Shown: positions 8,237-18,274 of the stretch, piece by piece
Layout of the letters: every line of letters starts with the position of its first letter
Numbering within the stretch: position 1 is the first letter of the stretch
Source: Rhodococcus spelaei
GTDB taxonomy: Bacteria > Actinomycetota > Actinomycetes > Mycobacteriales > Mycobacteriaceae
Length of the DNA stretch: 64,000 bases
Direction of reading: 5' to 3'
NCBI RefSeq assembly: GCF_006704125.1
Contig: NZ_VIGH01000009.1
Location: 1-64,000, forward strand
Notes under the pieces: generated by a model
The model's database searches: none
Told to the model about the DNA's origin: nothing
The model's input: only the letters and a program-made list of their open reading frames with translations
Program-made: the position numbers and the translations under genes

Positions 8237-9307
8237 GTGTTTGGCATTCCGGTACCCGTCCCGCGCGACCTCCCGCGAGCGGTCGCGAACGTGCGGGCGC
8301 GACTCGGCTCGAACGGGCTGGCCGATCTGCGCCCGACGGATTCCGAGATCGTCGACACCAACGCCGACCGCACCGTCCGCCGGTTCCGTTCGACCGAACG
8401 CCCGGCAACCGGAGCGCCGCTGCTGCTGGTCACCCCGCTGGCCGCGACATCGGTCGCCTTCGACCTGCGCCGAGGGTGCAGCCTCGTCGAGTACCTCAAG
8501 GAGACCGGCAGGGACGTGTACGTCGTCGACTACGGCCCGGTGAACTTCGCGGACCGCGCTCGCGGGTTCGAGCACTGGGTGGACGACGTGATCCCGGACG
8601 CGGTCCGGGTGGTCAGCGCGGACGCGGGCGGGGCGAAGGTGCACCTGGCCGGTTGGTCGCTCGGCGGGATCTTCGCCGTCTATACCGCAGCCGCGCACCC
8701 GGAACTACCGCTGCGTTCGGTGACTCCGATCGCGAGCCCGTTCGACCTGCGGCAGGTCCCGCTGTTCGCCACCCTCCGCCCGCTCGACCGGCTGTTCGGT
8801 CCGTACACGGTCGCCCCGTTCTACAAGCTGCTCGGCACCGTTCCGGCGCCGCTGACCAGCCTCGGCTTCAAAGCCGCCAGCATCGACAAGTACCTGACTC
8901 GGCCCTGGACCGTGCTCGCCAACCTGGACGACCGCGACCACCTCGAGCAGATCGAGGCAGTGGACCGGTTCATGAGCAGCATGTACGCGTATCCGGGACG
9001 GACCTTCGGGCAGCTCTACCACGTGGTGATGCGGTCGAACGAGTTCGCGTCCGGGCACATGCAGATCGGCGGCAGGCGGGTCGACCTGGACGACATCGAC
9101 GTGCCGGCGATGGTCGTCGCGGGCAGCGGTGACGGCCTCGCGCCCGAACCTGCTGTGCGGCATCTCACAGAACTGCTGAACGGTTCGCCGACGGTTCGCT
9201 ACGGTGTCTTCCCCGGCGGCCATCTGGGCGTGCTGGCAGGTCGGGCCGCCCGCCGCACCATGTGGCCCGCGTTTGCCGAATTCCTCGCCGAGTTCGATCC
9301 GGCCTAG
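8237..9307 (+). CDS. PHA-synthase-like alpha/beta hydrolase
   Basis: A 356-residue protein resembling the PhaC/PhaZ-like alpha/beta hydrolases: the segment LLLVTPLAATSVAFDLR, the VYVVDYGPVNFADR strand, and the nucleophile elbow AGWSLGG. True PHA synthases use Cys at that elbow; this one has Ser, so a lipase or esterase role is more likely. The GTG at 8237 follows a well-spaced AGGAGA, which favours it over an in-frame ATG about 57 bp upstream. It diverges from the hydrolase at 7342-8175 with only 61 bp between the starts. Confidence 0.75.
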   Translation: MFGIPVPVPRDLPRAVANVRARLGSNGLADLRPTDSEIVDTNADRTVRRFRSTERPATGAPLLLVTPLAATSVAFDLRRGCSLVEYLKETGRDVYVVDYGPVNFADRARGFEHWVDDVIPDAVRVVSADAGGAKVHLAGWSLGGIFAVYTAAAHPELPLRSVTPIASPFDLRQVPLFATLRPLDRLFGPYTVAPFYKLLGTVPAPLTSLGFKAASIDKYLTRPWTVLANLDDRDHLEQIEAVDRFMSSMYAYPGRTFGQLYHVVMRSNEFASGHMQIGGRRVDLDDIDVPAMVVAGSGDGLAPEPAVRHLTELLNGSPTVRYGVFPGGHLGVLAGRAARRTMWPAFAEFLAEFDPA

Positions 9308-9374
9308 TGCGAGGGTCCGGTCGTGCGCCCCTCGCGGTCGGCGCGCCGGGGCGTTCCCAGTACCCTCAGTAACC

Positions 9375-11237
9375 ATGTGCGGAATCGTGGGATACGTCGG
9401 CCACCGGGGGGCGTTGGACGTCGGCGTCGAGGCGTTGCGCCGGATGGAGTATCGCGGCTACGACTCCGCGGGGATCGCGGTCCTCGACGGTGCCGGTGGG
9501 CTCGCCGTCGAGCGCAAGGCGGGCAAGCTGGCCAACCTCGAGGCCGAACTCGCGGAGATCGGCGCCGACCGGTTCGTGGGCAGCACCGGCATCGGCCACA
9601 CCCGGTGGGCCACCCACGGCCGCCCCACCGACCGCAATGCGCACCCGCACGTCGACGGGACCGGCAAGGTCGCCGTCGTGCACAACGGCATCATCGAGAA
9701 CTTCGCCCCACTGCGGGCCGAGCTCGAGGCGGCCGGCGTCGAACTGCACAGCGACACCGACTCCGAGGTGGCCGTCCACCTCGTCTCGCGTGCGTATGCG
9801 GCGGGCGAGACCGCGGGCGACTTCGTCGCCAGCGCACAGGCCGTCGTGCGGCGCCTCGAGGGTGCATTCACCCTGGTGTTCGCGCATGCCGACCATCCCG
9901 ACACCCTGGTGGCCGCCCGCCGCTCCACGCCGCTGGTCGTCGGCGTCGGCGAGGGCGAGATGTTCCTCGGCTCGGACGTCGCGGCGTTCATCGAGCACAC
10001 CCGCGACGCCATCGAACTCGGGCAGGACCAGGTCGTGGTCATCACCGCCGGCGGCTACTCGATCACCGATTTCGCGGGTAACGAGGCGCAGGGCCGTCCG
10101 TTCCGTATCGACTGGGACCTCAAGGCCGCCGAGAAGGGCGGTCACGACTACTTCATGCTCAAGGAGATCGAGGAGCAGCCCGCCGCTGTCGCGGACACCC
10201 TGCTCGGTCACTTCGCAAACGGCAAGATCGTCCTCGACGAGCAGCGCCTGTCCGACCAGGAGCTCCGCGACGTCGACAAGGTCTTCGTCGTCGCGTGCGG
10301 CAGCGCCTACCACTCGGGACTGCTCGCCAAGTACGCGATCGAGCACTGGACGCGGCTGCCCGTCGAGGTCGAGCTGGCCAGCGAGTTCCGCTACCGCGAC
10401 CCGGTTCTGGACCGCTCGACCCTGGTGGTGGCGATCTCGCAGTCCGGTGAGACCGCGGACACGCTCGAGGCCGTCAAGCACGCCAAGGACCAGAAGGCCA
10501 GGGTGCTCGCGATCTGCAACACCAACGGCGCCCAGATTCCCCGTGAGGCGGACGCGGTCCTCTACACCAGGGCGGGGCCGGAGATCGCGGTCGCCTCGAC
10601 CAAGGCGTTCCTGGCGCAGGTGACCGCGAACTACCTGGTCGGGCTGGCGTTGGCGCAGGCCCGCGGCACCAAGTACCCGGACGAGGTCGGCCGCGAGTAC
10701 GCGGACCTGGAGGCGATGCCCGACCTGGTGGCCCGGGTTCTGGAGAACGTCGAGCCGGTGCGCGCGTTGGCGCGCGAGTTCGCGGACTCGTCGACGGTGC
10801 TGTTCCTCGGACGGCACGTCGGCTACCCGGTGGCCCTCGAGGGTGCGCTCAAGCTCAAGGAGCTCGCGTACATGCACGCCGAGGGCTTCGCCGCCGGCGA
10901 GCTCAAGCACGGCCCGATCGCGCTGATCGAGGAGGGCCTGCCGGTCATCGTCGTGATGCCGTCGCCGAAGGGGCGTGCGGTGCTGCACTCGAAGCTGGTC
11001 TCCAACATTCAGGAGATCAAGGCTCGGGGTGCCCGGACCATCGTGATCGCCGAGGAAGGCGACGAGACGGTGCGCGCGCACGCCGATCACCTGATCGAGA
11101 TTCCGGCCGCTCCCACGCTGCTGCAGCCGCTGCTGTCCACGGTGCCGCTGCAGGTGTTCGCGGCCGAGGTGGCGAAGGCTCGCGGCTACGACGTCGACAA
11201 GCCGCGCAACCTGGCGAAGTCCGTCACGGTCGAGTGA
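9375..11237 (+). CDS. glmS: Glutamine-fructose-6-phosphate aminotransferase (isomerizing)
   Basis: A 620-residue GlmS that makes glucosamine-6-phosphate from fructose-6-phosphate and glutamine, the first step of amino-sugar synthesis. Cys2 is the N-terminal nucleophile (MCGIVGYVG), followed by GIGHTRWATHG and the HNGIIEN block of the glutaminase domain. Two SIS domains follow, with the ISQSGETADT and STKAFLAQ sugar-phosphate loops, and the protein ends LAKSVTVE as in the family. No glmS ribozyme is evident in the short leader. It supplies the substrate for GlmM at 3.6-5 kb. Confidence 0.98.
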   Translation: MCGIVGYVGHRGALDVGVEALRRMEYRGYDSAGIAVLDGAGGLAVERKAGKLANLEAELAEIGADRFVGSTGIGHTRWATHGRPTDRNAHPHVDGTGKVAVVHNGIIENFAPLRAELEAAGVELHSDTDSEVAVHLVSRAYAAGETAGDFVASAQAVVRRLEGAFTLVFAHADHPDTLVAARRSTPLVVGVGEGEMFLGSDVAAFIEHTRDAIELGQDQVVVITAGGYSITDFAGNEAQGRPFRIDWDLKAAEKGGHDYFMLKEIEEQPAAVADTLLGHFANGKIVLDEQRLSDQELRDVDKVFVVACGSAYHSGLLAKYAIEHWTRLPVEVELASEFRYRDPVLDRSTLVVAISQSGETADTLEAVKHAKDQKARVLAICNTNGAQIPREADAVLYTRAGPEIAVASTKAFLAQVTANYLVGLALAQARGTKYPDEVGREYADLEAMPDLVARVLENVEPVRALAREFADSSTVLFLGRHVGYPVALEGALKLKELAYMHAEGFAAGELKHGPIALIEEGLPVIVVMPSPKGRAVLHSKLVSNIQEIKARGARTIVIAEEGDETVRAHADHLIEIPAAPTLLQPLLSTVPLQVFAAEVAKARGYDVDKPRNLAKSVTVE

Positions 11238-11280
11238 GGACGTGCGATCGGCGGCCCGATGGGCCGCCGATCGCACGTCC
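11238..11280. terminator. Bidirectional 20-bp palindromic terminator
   Basis: A perfect 20-bp inverted repeat (11238-11257 and 11261-11280) with a GAT loop begins immediately after the glmS stop and ends 7 bp before the convergent cupredoxin stop. It is symmetric and should end transcription from both sides. There is no U-tract. Confidence 0.8.
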
Positions 11281-11286
11281 CGTCGG

Positions 11287-11664
11287 TCAGCTCACGATGA
11301 CGGTGCCGGCCATGCTCGAGTGGATGGCGCAGGTGTACGCGTTGGTGCCCTTCTCGGTGAAGGTGAAGCTGTAGGTGCCCGAGGACAGGACGCCGCTGTC
11401 GAAGACCTGTTGGGCGCTCGGCTGGGAGACGACCTCGTGGTCGAGGCCCTGGTCGTTGAAGGCCCAGGTGACGGTGTCGCCGATGTGGACCCGGATGGTC
11501 GACGGGTGGAACATCATGTTCGAGATCGTCACGGTAGTGGTGCGGTTGACGACCAGCATGACCTCGGCTGACTGGGTGGGCTGTGCGCATCCCGCGATCA
11601 CTGACGCGAACAGAAGCCCGGACGTCACGATGACCCCGCATGCACGCAATGATGGTGCTTGCAT
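11287..11664 (-). CDS. Cupredoxin-domain lipoprotein
   Basis: A 125-residue exported protein. The N-terminus has a basic start, a hydrophobic segment and a lipobox IAGC with Cys26 as the predicted lipidation site. The rest is a plastocyanin/azurin-like domain with a possible type 1 copper site: His in LDHEVVS, then Cys-x2-His-x3-Met in YTCAIHSSM. It could carry electrons or buffer copper outside the membrane. The ATG at 11664 is the only reasonable start. It diverges from the NAD(P)HX enzyme with about 80 bp between them. Confidence 0.88.
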   Translation of the reverse strand: MQAPSLRACGVIVTSGLLFASVIAGCAQPTQSAEVMLVVNRTTTVTISNMMFHPSTIRVHIGDTVTWAFNDQGLDHEVVSQPSAQQVFDSGVLSSGTYSFTFTEKGTNAYTCAIHSSMAGTVIVS

Positions 11665-11746
11665 AATTCCACGCTAGACCTGTCCCGGCGCCGGTGGAAC
11701 CCTTATGGGGATCCCACGGCCGCGTCCCTCGGGTTACGGTCGATCG

Positions 11747-13186
11747 ATGCGTGACTACTTCACCGCCGACCAGGTGCGCGGGTACGAGGCGCCGATGCTC
11801 GCCGCGCTGCCGGACGGCGCACTGATGCGTCGGGCGGCCTACGGACTCGCTCGGGTGGCGGCCGACGAATTGCGTTCGCGCACAGGGGGTGTGGTCGGTC
11901 GAGGGGTAGCCCTGCTGGTGGGGTCCGGAGACAACGGGGGCGACGCGCTGTGGGCAGGAGCGATGCTGCGTGCCCGCGGCGTCGCGGTACGCGCGGTGCT
12001 GCTCGCACCGGATCGTGCGCACCCGGCCAGCCTCGCGGCGTTCCGGTCGGCGGGCGGACGGGTCGACACGGACCTGGGGGAACCGGACCTGGTGCTCGAC
12101 GGCATCGTCGGGATCTCGGGTCGGGGGCCGTTGCGCCCGCCCGCCGCGGCGCTGGTGGCCACGATCACCGCGCCGATCGTCGCCGTCGACCTGCCGAGCG
12201 GGGTCGACCCCGACACCGGCGCAGTCTCGGGACCGGCGGTGACCGCGCAGGTCACGGTCGCCTTCGGGGCGCTCAAGCCGGTGCACGCGCTTGCCGCACC
12301 GCGCTGTGGACGGGTCGAGCTCGTCGACATCGGTCTCGGTGTGGGCGCGGCCGAGATCCGGGCGCTCACCGCGCCGGAGGTCGGCGCGGCCTGGCCGATC
12401 CCGGGCCCGGCCGACGACAAGTACACCCAGGGTGTGGTCGGGGTGGTCGCGGGCAGCGCACACTATCCCGGCGCCGGTGTGCTGTGTGCGGGCGGCGCGG
12501 TGGCCGCGACGTCCGGGATGGTGCGGTACGCGGGAACCGCTGCGCCGCAAGTGCTCTCGTGGTGGCCCGAGGTCGTGGCGGTCGACGGGTTCGCCGATGC
12601 CGGCCGGGTGCAGGCCTGGGTGGTGGGACCGGGCATCGGTACCGACGAGGCCGCCCGGGCGGTGCTGCGGGCCGCGCTCGCGACCGACCTACCGGTGCTC
12701 GTCGACGCGGACGGACTGACGATGCTGGCCGCGGACCCGGCGCTGGTCGCGGGCAGGCGGGCGCCGACGTTGCTGACCCCGCACGCGGGTGAGTTCGAGC
12801 GACTCACCGGACGCGATCCGGCCGAGGACAGGATCGGCAACACCCGTCGCCTCGCCGCAGAGTGGGGTGTGAGCGTGTTGCTCAAGGGCCGCTGCACCGT
12901 CATCGCGGACCCCGACGGACAGGTGCTGGTCAACGAGGCCGGGGGGTCCGCGGCCGCCACTGCGGGCGCCGGCGACGTCCTCGCGGGCATCGTCGGCGCC
13001 CTGATGGCCACCGGACTGGCGGCGTCGAGGGCGGCCGCGATGGGGGCCCGCGCCCACGCCTTGGCCGCCGCGCTGGCTGCGCGCAGTGGTTCCGATACTG
13101 AGTCCCCGACTTCCGCGGGACCGCTGTTGGGCCAGGTCAGGGACGCTGTGAGGGTTCTGCGCGCGCAGCGGGTTCTCAAACCGTGA
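11747..13186 (+). CDS. nnr: Bifunctional NAD(P)HX epimerase / ADP-dependent NAD(P)HX dehydratase
   Basis: A 479-residue repair enzyme that restores NAD(P)H from its hydrated forms. The YjeF-N epimerase domain (about 1-210) shows LLVGSGDNGGDALWAG and VAVDLPSGVDPDTG. The C-terminal ribokinase-like dehydratase domain (about 225-475) has LVDADGLTML, LTPHAGEFERLTG, VLLKGRCTVI and the ATAGAGDVLAGI ATP/ADP loop. It is the counterpart of Rv3433c and lies just upstream of alr, as in mycobacteria. Confidence 0.95.
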   Translation: MRDYFTADQVRGYEAPMLAALPDGALMRRAAYGLARVAADELRSRTGGVVGRGVALLVGSGDNGGDALWAGAMLRARGVAVRAVLLAPDRAHPASLAAFRSAGGRVDTDLGEPDLVLDGIVGISGRGPLRPPAAALVATITAPIVAVDLPSGVDPDTGAVSGPAVTAQVTVAFGALKPVHALAAPRCGRVELVDIGLGVGAAEIRALTAPEVGAAWPIPGPADDKYTQGVVGVVAGSAHYPGAGVLCAGGAVAATSGMVRYAGTAAPQVLSWWPEVVAVDGFADAGRVQAWVVGPGIGTDEAARAVLRAALATDLPVLVDADGLTMLAADPALVAGRRAPTLLTPHAGEFERLTGRDPAEDRIGNTRRLAAEWGVSVLLKGRCTVIADPDGQVLVNEAGGSAAATAGAGDVLAGIVGALMATGLAASRAAAMGARAHALAAALAARSGSDTESPTSAGPLLGQVRDAVRVLRAQRVLKP

Positions 13187-13201
13187 CCTGGGGAGTGACG
13201 G

Positions 13202-14503
13202 ATGTCATTTGGGCAGAGAACTGAAAATGGCAGGATCGACGACACCATGACTACCGCTCCGCAGCTCGACCACGCGGCATCCGCTCCTCGGGCGGGTGCC
13301 GATTTGTCCGTACGGCACGGGGCAGGTGGCAACCCGCGCCCGGCAACCGACCCGGCGCCCCGGAGCGCACCGCAGGCAGAGGCCCTGATCGATCTCGATG
13401 CGGTCGCCGACAACGTGCGGCTGCTGTGCGAGCACGCGGGCGATGCCGCGCTGATGGCCGTGGTCAAGGCCGACGGGTACAACCACGGCGCGGTGCAGGT
13501 GGCCCGGACCGCGCTCGCCGCAGGTGCGGCGGAACTCGGCGTCACCACCGTCGACGAGGCCCTCGAACTGCGCGCGGCGGGTATCGACGCACCGGTGCTG
13601 TCCTGGCTGCACACCCCGGACGCCGACTTCGCGAGGGCGATCGCGGCGAATGTCGAGCTCGCCGTCTCCTCGCCACGTCACCTGCGTTCGGTGGTCGCCG
13701 CGGCCTGCGACCTCGGCACCACCGCGACCGTCACCATGAAGGTCGACACCGGGCTGAACCGCAACGGCGTCTCGCCGACCGAGCTGGACACGCTGCTCGA
13801 CGACCTGGCCCGAGCCCAGGCAGAGGGTGCGATCCGGTTCCGCGGCATCTTCTCCCACCTCGCCCATGCCGACGAGCCGCACCATCCCGTCATCGACACC
13901 CAGGTCGAGGTGCTGCGACACGCAGTCGCCGAGGCCGCGCGCCGGGGTCTGCGTGCGGAGCGGGTGCACCTGTCGAACTCGGCGGCCACACTGACGCGTC
14001 CGGACCTGAGCTTCGACATGGTGCGGCCCGGCATCGCCCTCTACGGACTGTCCCCGGTGCCCGATCTCGGACAGTTCGGTCTGCGACCCGCGATGGTGCT
14101 GCGGGCTCGCGTGGCGCTGGTCAAGAAGGTCGCGGCGGGCGGTGGCGTGTCGTACGGGCACACCTGGATCGCCCCGCAGGACACCACCGTCGCGCTGCTC
14201 CCGGTCGGTTACGCCGACGGCATCCCGCGCGCCATCGGCGGCCGGTTCGAGGTGCAGATCGGCTCCAGACGGTACCCGCAGATCGGCCGGGTGTGTATGG
14301 ACCAGGTGGTCGTCGACCTCGGGGCGGACCCCGGCCCGGTCACCGAGGGCGACGTGGCGATCCTGTTCGGCAGCGGAGACGGCGGCGAGCCCGTCGCGCA
14401 GGACTGGGCCGACGCTCTCGACACCATCCACTACGAGGTGGTGACCGGGGTACGCGGGCGCGTCGTGCGCACGTACACCGGCGGTGGGCAGGTCGCGCGG
14501 TGA
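13202..14503 (+). CDS. alr: Alanine racemase
   Basis: A 433-residue fold-type III PLP enzyme that converts L-alanine to D-alanine for peptidoglycan. The PLP lysine is Lys89 in [10 protein letters not shown], and the catalytic Tyr lies in GVSYGHTW. The [13 protein letters not shown]-terminus is typical. The ATG at 13202 has GGGGAG six bases upstream. This gives an unusually long, Pro-rich N-terminal extension (about 45 residues more than expected). An ATG at 13247 is the alternative, with a poorer ribosome site. The stop overlaps the next GTG. Confidence 0.95.
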   Translation: MSFGQRTENGRIDDTMTTAPQLDHAASAPRAGADLSVRHGAGGNPRPATDPAPRSAPQAEALIDLDAVADNVRLLCEHAGDAALMAVVKADGYNHGAVQVARTALAAGAAELGVTTVDEALELRAAGIDAPVLSWLHTPDADFARAIAANVELAVSSPRHLRSVVAAACDLGTTATVTMKVDTGLNRNGVSPTELDTLLDDLARAQAEGAIRFRGIFSHLAHADEPHHPVIDTQVEVLRHAVAEAARRGLRAERVHLSNSAATLTRPDLSFDMVRPGIALYGLSPVPDLGQFGLRPAMVLRARVALVKKVAAGGGVSYGHTWIAPQDTTVALLPVGYADGIPRAIGGRFEVQIGSRRYPQIGRVCMDQVVVDLGADPGPVTEGDVAILFGSGDGGEPVAQDWADALDTIHYEVVTGVRGRVVRTYTGGGQVAR

Positions 14504-15576
14504 AGCCGTTCGGAAAGGCCGGGCTCATCGGCGGCGCCGGCGTCGCCACCGTCGTCGGTGCCTTTGCCGGCGTCAGCGTCGCCCATCACCCCGCGCCGAC
14601 CCGGCGCGGCAGGCGGGACCGGCACGCCCGCGAGGACTTCGGGCTGATGAACGCCGACCGCGGCAGCCTGGTCACCGCGGACGACGGCATCCCCCTCGCG
14701 GTGCGGGAGGTCGGGCCCGCCGACGCGCCGCTGACGGTCGTGTTCGTGCACGGCTACTGCCTGCGGATGGACTCCTGGCACTTCCAGCGCCGTCAGCTCG
14801 AACGGCGCTGGGGCAGCGCGGTGCGAATGGTCTTCTACGACCAGCGCGGCCACGGCCGGTCCGGCACCCCGAGCCCCGAGAGCTGCACCATCGGTCAGCT
14901 CGGCCGCGACCTCGACGCGGTGCTGCGCGCCGTCGCCCCGACCGGGCCGGTCGTGCTGGTCGGGCACTCGATGGGCGGGATGAGCATCCTGGCGATGGCC
15001 CGCCAGCTGCCCGAGCTGTTCGGTACCCGGGTGGTCGGGGTCGGTCTGGTCGCCACCGCGGCAGAGGGCCTCAACAAGACCGGGCTGAGCCGCAACCTGC
15101 GGAACCCGGTGATCGACGCCTTCCGGCTCGCGGTCCGCACCGCGCCGGGTGTGGTCCAGTTCGGTCGCGGCGCCGCCCGCGCGATCATCTCGCCGATACT
15201 GCGTGCCGCGTCGTACGGCACCGACGTGAGTCCGTCACTGACCAGGTTCTCGGAGAGCATGCTCAACGAGACGTCGGTGACGACCATCGTGAACTTCCTC
15301 AAGTCGCTCGAGCTGCACGACGAGTCGGAGGCGCTCCCGGTGATCGCGGACCTGCCCGTCCTGGTGCTCTGCGGTGACGCGGACATGGTCATCCCGTTCG
15401 GACAGTCGGAGGCGATGGCCGCGGTTCTGCCCCGCTCCGAACTGGTTCGGGTGGTCTCCGCCGGACACCTGGTACAGCTCGAGTTCCCGATTCGCGTCAC
15501 GGATGCGATCGACCGGCTGGTGACAAGGGCGCTCGAGGGCGCCGAGTGCTCGGATCGGGTGGGTTTCGGTGGCTGA
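14500..15576 (+). CDS. Membrane-anchored alpha/beta hydrolase
   Basis: A 358-residue hydrolase. A single hydrophobic helix (about 7-28) acts as an N-terminal anchor, followed by a basic linker. The catalytic core shows [14 protein letters not shown], the YDQRGHGRS block, the nucleophile elbow VGHSMGGM, the acidic strand [12 protein letters not shown] and the His in SAGHLVQLE. It is coupled to alr (GTGA) and overlaps tsaE by 8 bp, so it is embedded in the alr-tsa operon. Substrate unknown. Confidence 0.85.
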   Translation: MKPFGKAGLIGGAGVATVVGAFAGVSVAHHPAPTRRGRRDRHAREDFGLMNADRGSLVTADDGIPLAVREVGPADAPLTVVFVHGYCLRMDSWHFQRRQLERRWGSAVRMVFYDQRGHGRSGTPSPESCTIGQLGRDLDAVLRAVAPTGPVVLVGHSMGGMSILAMARQLPELFGTRVVGVGLVATAAEGLNKTGLSRNLRNPVIDAFRLAVRTAPGVVQFGRGAARAIISPILRAASYGTDVSPSLTRFSESMLNETSVTTIVNFLKSLELHDESEALPVIADLPVLVLCGDADMVIPFGQSEAMAAVLPRSELVRVVSAGHLVQLEFPIRVTDAIDRLVTRALEGAECSDRVGFGG

Positions 15577-16069
15577 GTCGACGCACACGGTGATCGAGCT
15601 GCCGACCACCCAGGACACCGAGGCGTTCGGCAGGCGCCTCGCCCTCGAACTGAGCGCCGGCGACCTGGTGGTGCTCGACGGGCCGCTCGGTGCGGGTAAG
15701 ACCGCCCTGGCGCGCGGGATCGCGGCCGGTCTCGGCGTCCGGGGCCGGGTCAGCTCGCCGACCTTCATCATCGCCCGCGAGCATCGGGCGGGGGAGCGAC
15801 CCGGCGGAGGTCCCCCCGTCGCGATGGTGCACGTGGACGCGTACCGGCTCGGGATCGGTGCCGGGGAGTCCGGTCGCCACGACCGGACGTTCGACGAACT
15901 CGATGCGCTCGACCTCGACACCGACCTGGCCGGTGCGGTCGTGGTGGTCGAATGGGGCGAGGGCGTCGTCGAGCACCTGTCCGACCGGCACCTGCTGGTG
16001 CGGCTGCGCCGCGAACCCGAGTCCGACGTGCGGACCGCGCGGTGGGGCTGGGTCTCCGCCCACGGGTAA
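15569..16069 (+). CDS. tsaE: tRNA threonylcarbamoyladenosine biosynthesis ATPase TsaE
   Basis: A 166-residue P-loop ATPase needed for the t6A37 modification of ANN-decoding tRNAs. The Walker A motif is GPLGAGKTALARG, followed by VSSPTFIIAREH, the HVDAYRLG strand and VVEWGEG near the end. A roughly 15-residue Gly/Arg-rich insertion splits the middle region. The GTG at 15569 overlaps the end of the hydrolase gene. TsaB and TsaD, its complex partners, follow. Confidence 0.95.
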   Translation: MAESTHTVIELPTTQDTEAFGRRLALELSAGDLVVLDGPLGAGKTALARGIAAGLGVRGRVSSPTFIIAREHRAGERPGGGPPVAMVHVDAYRLGIGAGESGRHDRTFDELDALDLDTDLAGAVVVVEWGEGVVEHLSDRHLLVRLRREPESDVRTARWGWVSAHG

Positions 16070-16080
16070 CCTGGTCAATT

Positions 16081-16725
16081 GTGCTCGTACTCGCCGTCGA
16101 TACCGCCACCCCGGCCGTCACCGCGGGGGTCGTCCGCCTCGAGGGCGACGAACCCCGGACGCTGTCCACCCGGGTCACCGTCAACGCCCGCGCGCACGCG
16201 GAGGTGCTGACGCCGCACATCCTCGAATGCCTCGCGGAGGCGGGACACACGCCGCCCGACCTGGACGCCGTCGTCGTAGGCTGCGGCCCCGGACCCTTCA
16301 CGGGACTCCGGGTGGGGATGGCCACCGCGGCCGCGTTCGGTGATGCGCTCGGCATTCCCGTGTACGGGGTGTGCAGCCTCGACGCGATCGCCGTCGAGGC
16401 GGCACTGGGGCGAGACCTGTTGGTGGTCACCGACGCCCGGCGACGCGAGGTGTACTGGGCTCGGTACTCCCGGGGGGCCAGGGTGTCCGGACCCTCCGTC
16501 GACAAGCCCGCCGACGTGAATCCGCTGCCGTCGAACGCGGTGGCGGGCTCGCCCGCGCACGTGGACCTGTTCGACCTGCAGGTGGAGCCGGTCGAGACGC
16601 CGTCGCCCGCCGGGCTGGTCCGCGTCGCCCGGCAGGCGCTCGTGGACGGCGCCGAACCGGAACCGCTTGTCCCGCTGTATCTTCGGCGCCCCGACGCGGT
16701 CGAGATCGCGAACCGCACGAAATGA
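16081..16725 (+). CDS. tsaB: tRNA threonylcarbamoyladenosine biosynthesis protein TsaB
   Basis: A 214-residue ASKHA-fold protein. It opens [15 protein letters not shown], and has [13 protein letters not shown] and the [17 protein letters not shown] loop that forms the contact with TsaD. It is the regulatory scaffold of the t6A complex and is not itself catalytic. The GTG at 16081 lies 11 bp after tsaE. The stop overlaps the ATG of rimI. Confidence 0.95.
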   Translation: MLVLAVDTATPAVTAGVVRLEGDEPRTLSTRVTVNARAHAEVLTPHILECLAEAGHTPPDLDAVVVGCGPGPFTGLRVGMATAAAFGDALGIPVYGVCSLDAIAVEAALGRDLLVVTDARRREVYWARYSRGARVSGPSVDKPADVNPLPSNAVAGSPAHVDLFDLQVEPVETPSPAGLVRVARQALVDGAEPEPLVPLYLRRPDAVEIANRTK

Positions 16726-17225
16726 GTGCCGCCATCGTCGCGATGACGGCGGCCGACGCGGGTCGTTGTGCGGAGCTGGAGGCGATCCTGTTTCCCGGGG
16801 ACGGGCCGTGGAGTGCGGAGGCCTTCCATTCGGAGCTCGCCCACGCGTACAACCACTACTTCGTGGCCCGGGACGAGTCTGGTACCGCCATCGGCTACGC
16901 GGGAATAGCGTTGCTGGGCGGGGGATCCGACCCCGAATCCGAGGTGCACACCATCGGCGTCGACCCCGTTCACCAGCGGCGCGGGCTCGGTTCGCGGCTG
17001 CTCGACGAATTGCTGCGGGTCGCCGAGACTCACGGTGGCCCGGTGTTTCTCGAGGTGCGCACCGACAACGAGTCGGCCATCGCCCTCTACCGCCGCGAGG
17101 GCTTCGAGATTCTCGGCACCCGCCGGAACTACTACCAGCCGAGCGGCGCCGACGCATACACCATGCGTCGGGAGCGCCGGGCGAGCGAAGCGACTGGGAC
17201 TGTGACGAAGGAGCAGCCGGCATGA
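16722..17225 (+). CDS. rimI: Ribosomal protein S18-alanine N-acetyltransferase
   Basis: A 167-residue GNAT acetyltransferase. The acetyl-CoA-binding motif A is [22 protein letters not shown]-like (Q-R-R-G-L-G core). It is followed by [20 protein letters not shown] and [13 protein letters not shown]. RimI acetylates protein N-termini, classically S18. It sits between tsaB and tsaD with ATGA overlaps on both sides, the standard actinobacterial order. Confidence 0.93.
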   Translation: MSAAIVAMTAADAGRCAELEAILFPGDGPWSAEAFHSELAHAYNHYFVARDESGTAIGYAGIALLGGGSDPESEVHTIGVDPVHQRRGLGSRLLDELLRVAETHGGPVFLEVRTDNESAIALYRREGFEILGTRRNYYQPSGADAYTMRRERRASEATGTVTKEQPA

Positions 17226-18274
17226 TCGTGATGGGCATCGAGAGCTCCTGCGACGAAACAGGAGTCGGCATCGTCCGGTGGCGCGCCGACGGGACCTGTG
17301 AACTACTCGCCGACGAGGTCGCCTCGAGCGTCGACCAGCACGCCCGTTACGGCGGCGTGGTGCCGGAGGTCGCCTCGCGGGCCCACCTCGAGGCGATCGT
17401 CCCGACCATGCGCCGAGCGCTCGCGCAGGCGGGCATCGCGAAGCCGGACGCGTTGGCCGTCACCATCGGGCCGGGGCTCGCCGGTGCGCTGCTCGTCGGT
17501 GCCGCCGCGGCCAAGGCCTACGCGGCCGCCTGGGACGTGCCGTTCTACGCACTCAACCACCTCGCCGGGCACGTCGCGGTGGACACTCTCGAGCACGGGC
17601 CGATGCCGCCGTGTGTCGCGCTGCTCGTCTCCGGGGGGCACACCCACCTGCTGCACGTGCAGGACCTCGCACAGCCGATCGTCGAACTCGGGACCACCGT
17701 GGACGACGCGGCCGGTGAGGCCTTCGACAAGGTGGCGCGACTGCTCGGCCTCGGCTTTCCCGGAGGCCCGGCCCTGGACAGGGCAGCCCAGGACGGTGAC
17801 CGCACCGCGATCGCCTTCCCGCGCGGCATGACCGGGCCGCGGGACGCGCGCAACGACTTCTCGTTCTCCGGTCTGAAGACGGCCGTCGCCCGCTACGTGG
17901 AGTCGAAAGAGCGGGCGGGCGAGCCGATTTCGATCCCGGACGTCGCGGCCAGCTTCCAGGAGGCGGTTGCCGACGTGCTGACCATGAAGGCGGTCCGGGC
18001 GGCCGCCGACGCGGGCGTGGACACCCTGGTGCTCGGCGGCGGGGCGACCGCGAACTCGCGGATCCGCGCGCTCGCGGAGGAGCGCTGCGGCGCGGCGGGT
18101 TTGAGGCTTCGCATCCCGAAACCACGGCTGTGCACGGACAATGGCGTGATGATCGCAGCATTGGGTGCGCACGTCATCGCCGGCGGTGCGCTGCCGTCGC
18201 CGCTGACCGTGGCCACCGATCCGGGTCTGTCGGTGACCGTCAGTCAGTCGCGGGACCCGGGCGATGCCCGCTGA
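17222..18274 (+). CDS. tsaD: tRNA N6-adenosine threonylcarbamoyltransferase
   Basis: A 350-residue catalytic subunit of the t6A machinery that transfers the threonylcarbamoyl group to A37. It opens [15 protein letters not shown]. The metal-binding HxxxH is in NHLAGHV, and further markers are [25 protein letters not shown] and the late CTDNGVMIA aspartate. The length is normal. It overlaps rimI upstream and the K+ channel gene downstream by 11 bp. Confidence 0.97.
   Translation: MIVMGIESSCDETGVGIVRWRADGTCELLADEVASSVDQHARYGGVVPEVASRAHLEAIVPTMRRALAQAGIAKPDALAVTIGPGLAGALLVGAAAAKAYAAAWDVPFYALNHLAGHVAVDTLEHGPMPPCVALLVSGGHTHLLHVQDLAQPIVELGTTVDDAAGEAFDKVARLLGLGFPGGPALDRAAQDGDRTAIAFPRGMTGPRDARNDFSFSGLKTAVARYVESKERAGEPISIPDVAASFQEAVADVLTMKAVRAAADAGVDTLVLGGGATANSRIRALAEERCGAAGLRLRIPKPRLCTDNGVMIAALGAHVIAGGALPSPLTVATDPGLSVTVSQSRDPGDAR

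Noticed and set aside
9308-9374. A glmS ribozyme or amino-sugar riboswitch upstream of glmS
   Set aside because: The leader is only 67 bp and shows none of the conserved glmS ribozyme core. Actinobacteria generally lack it.
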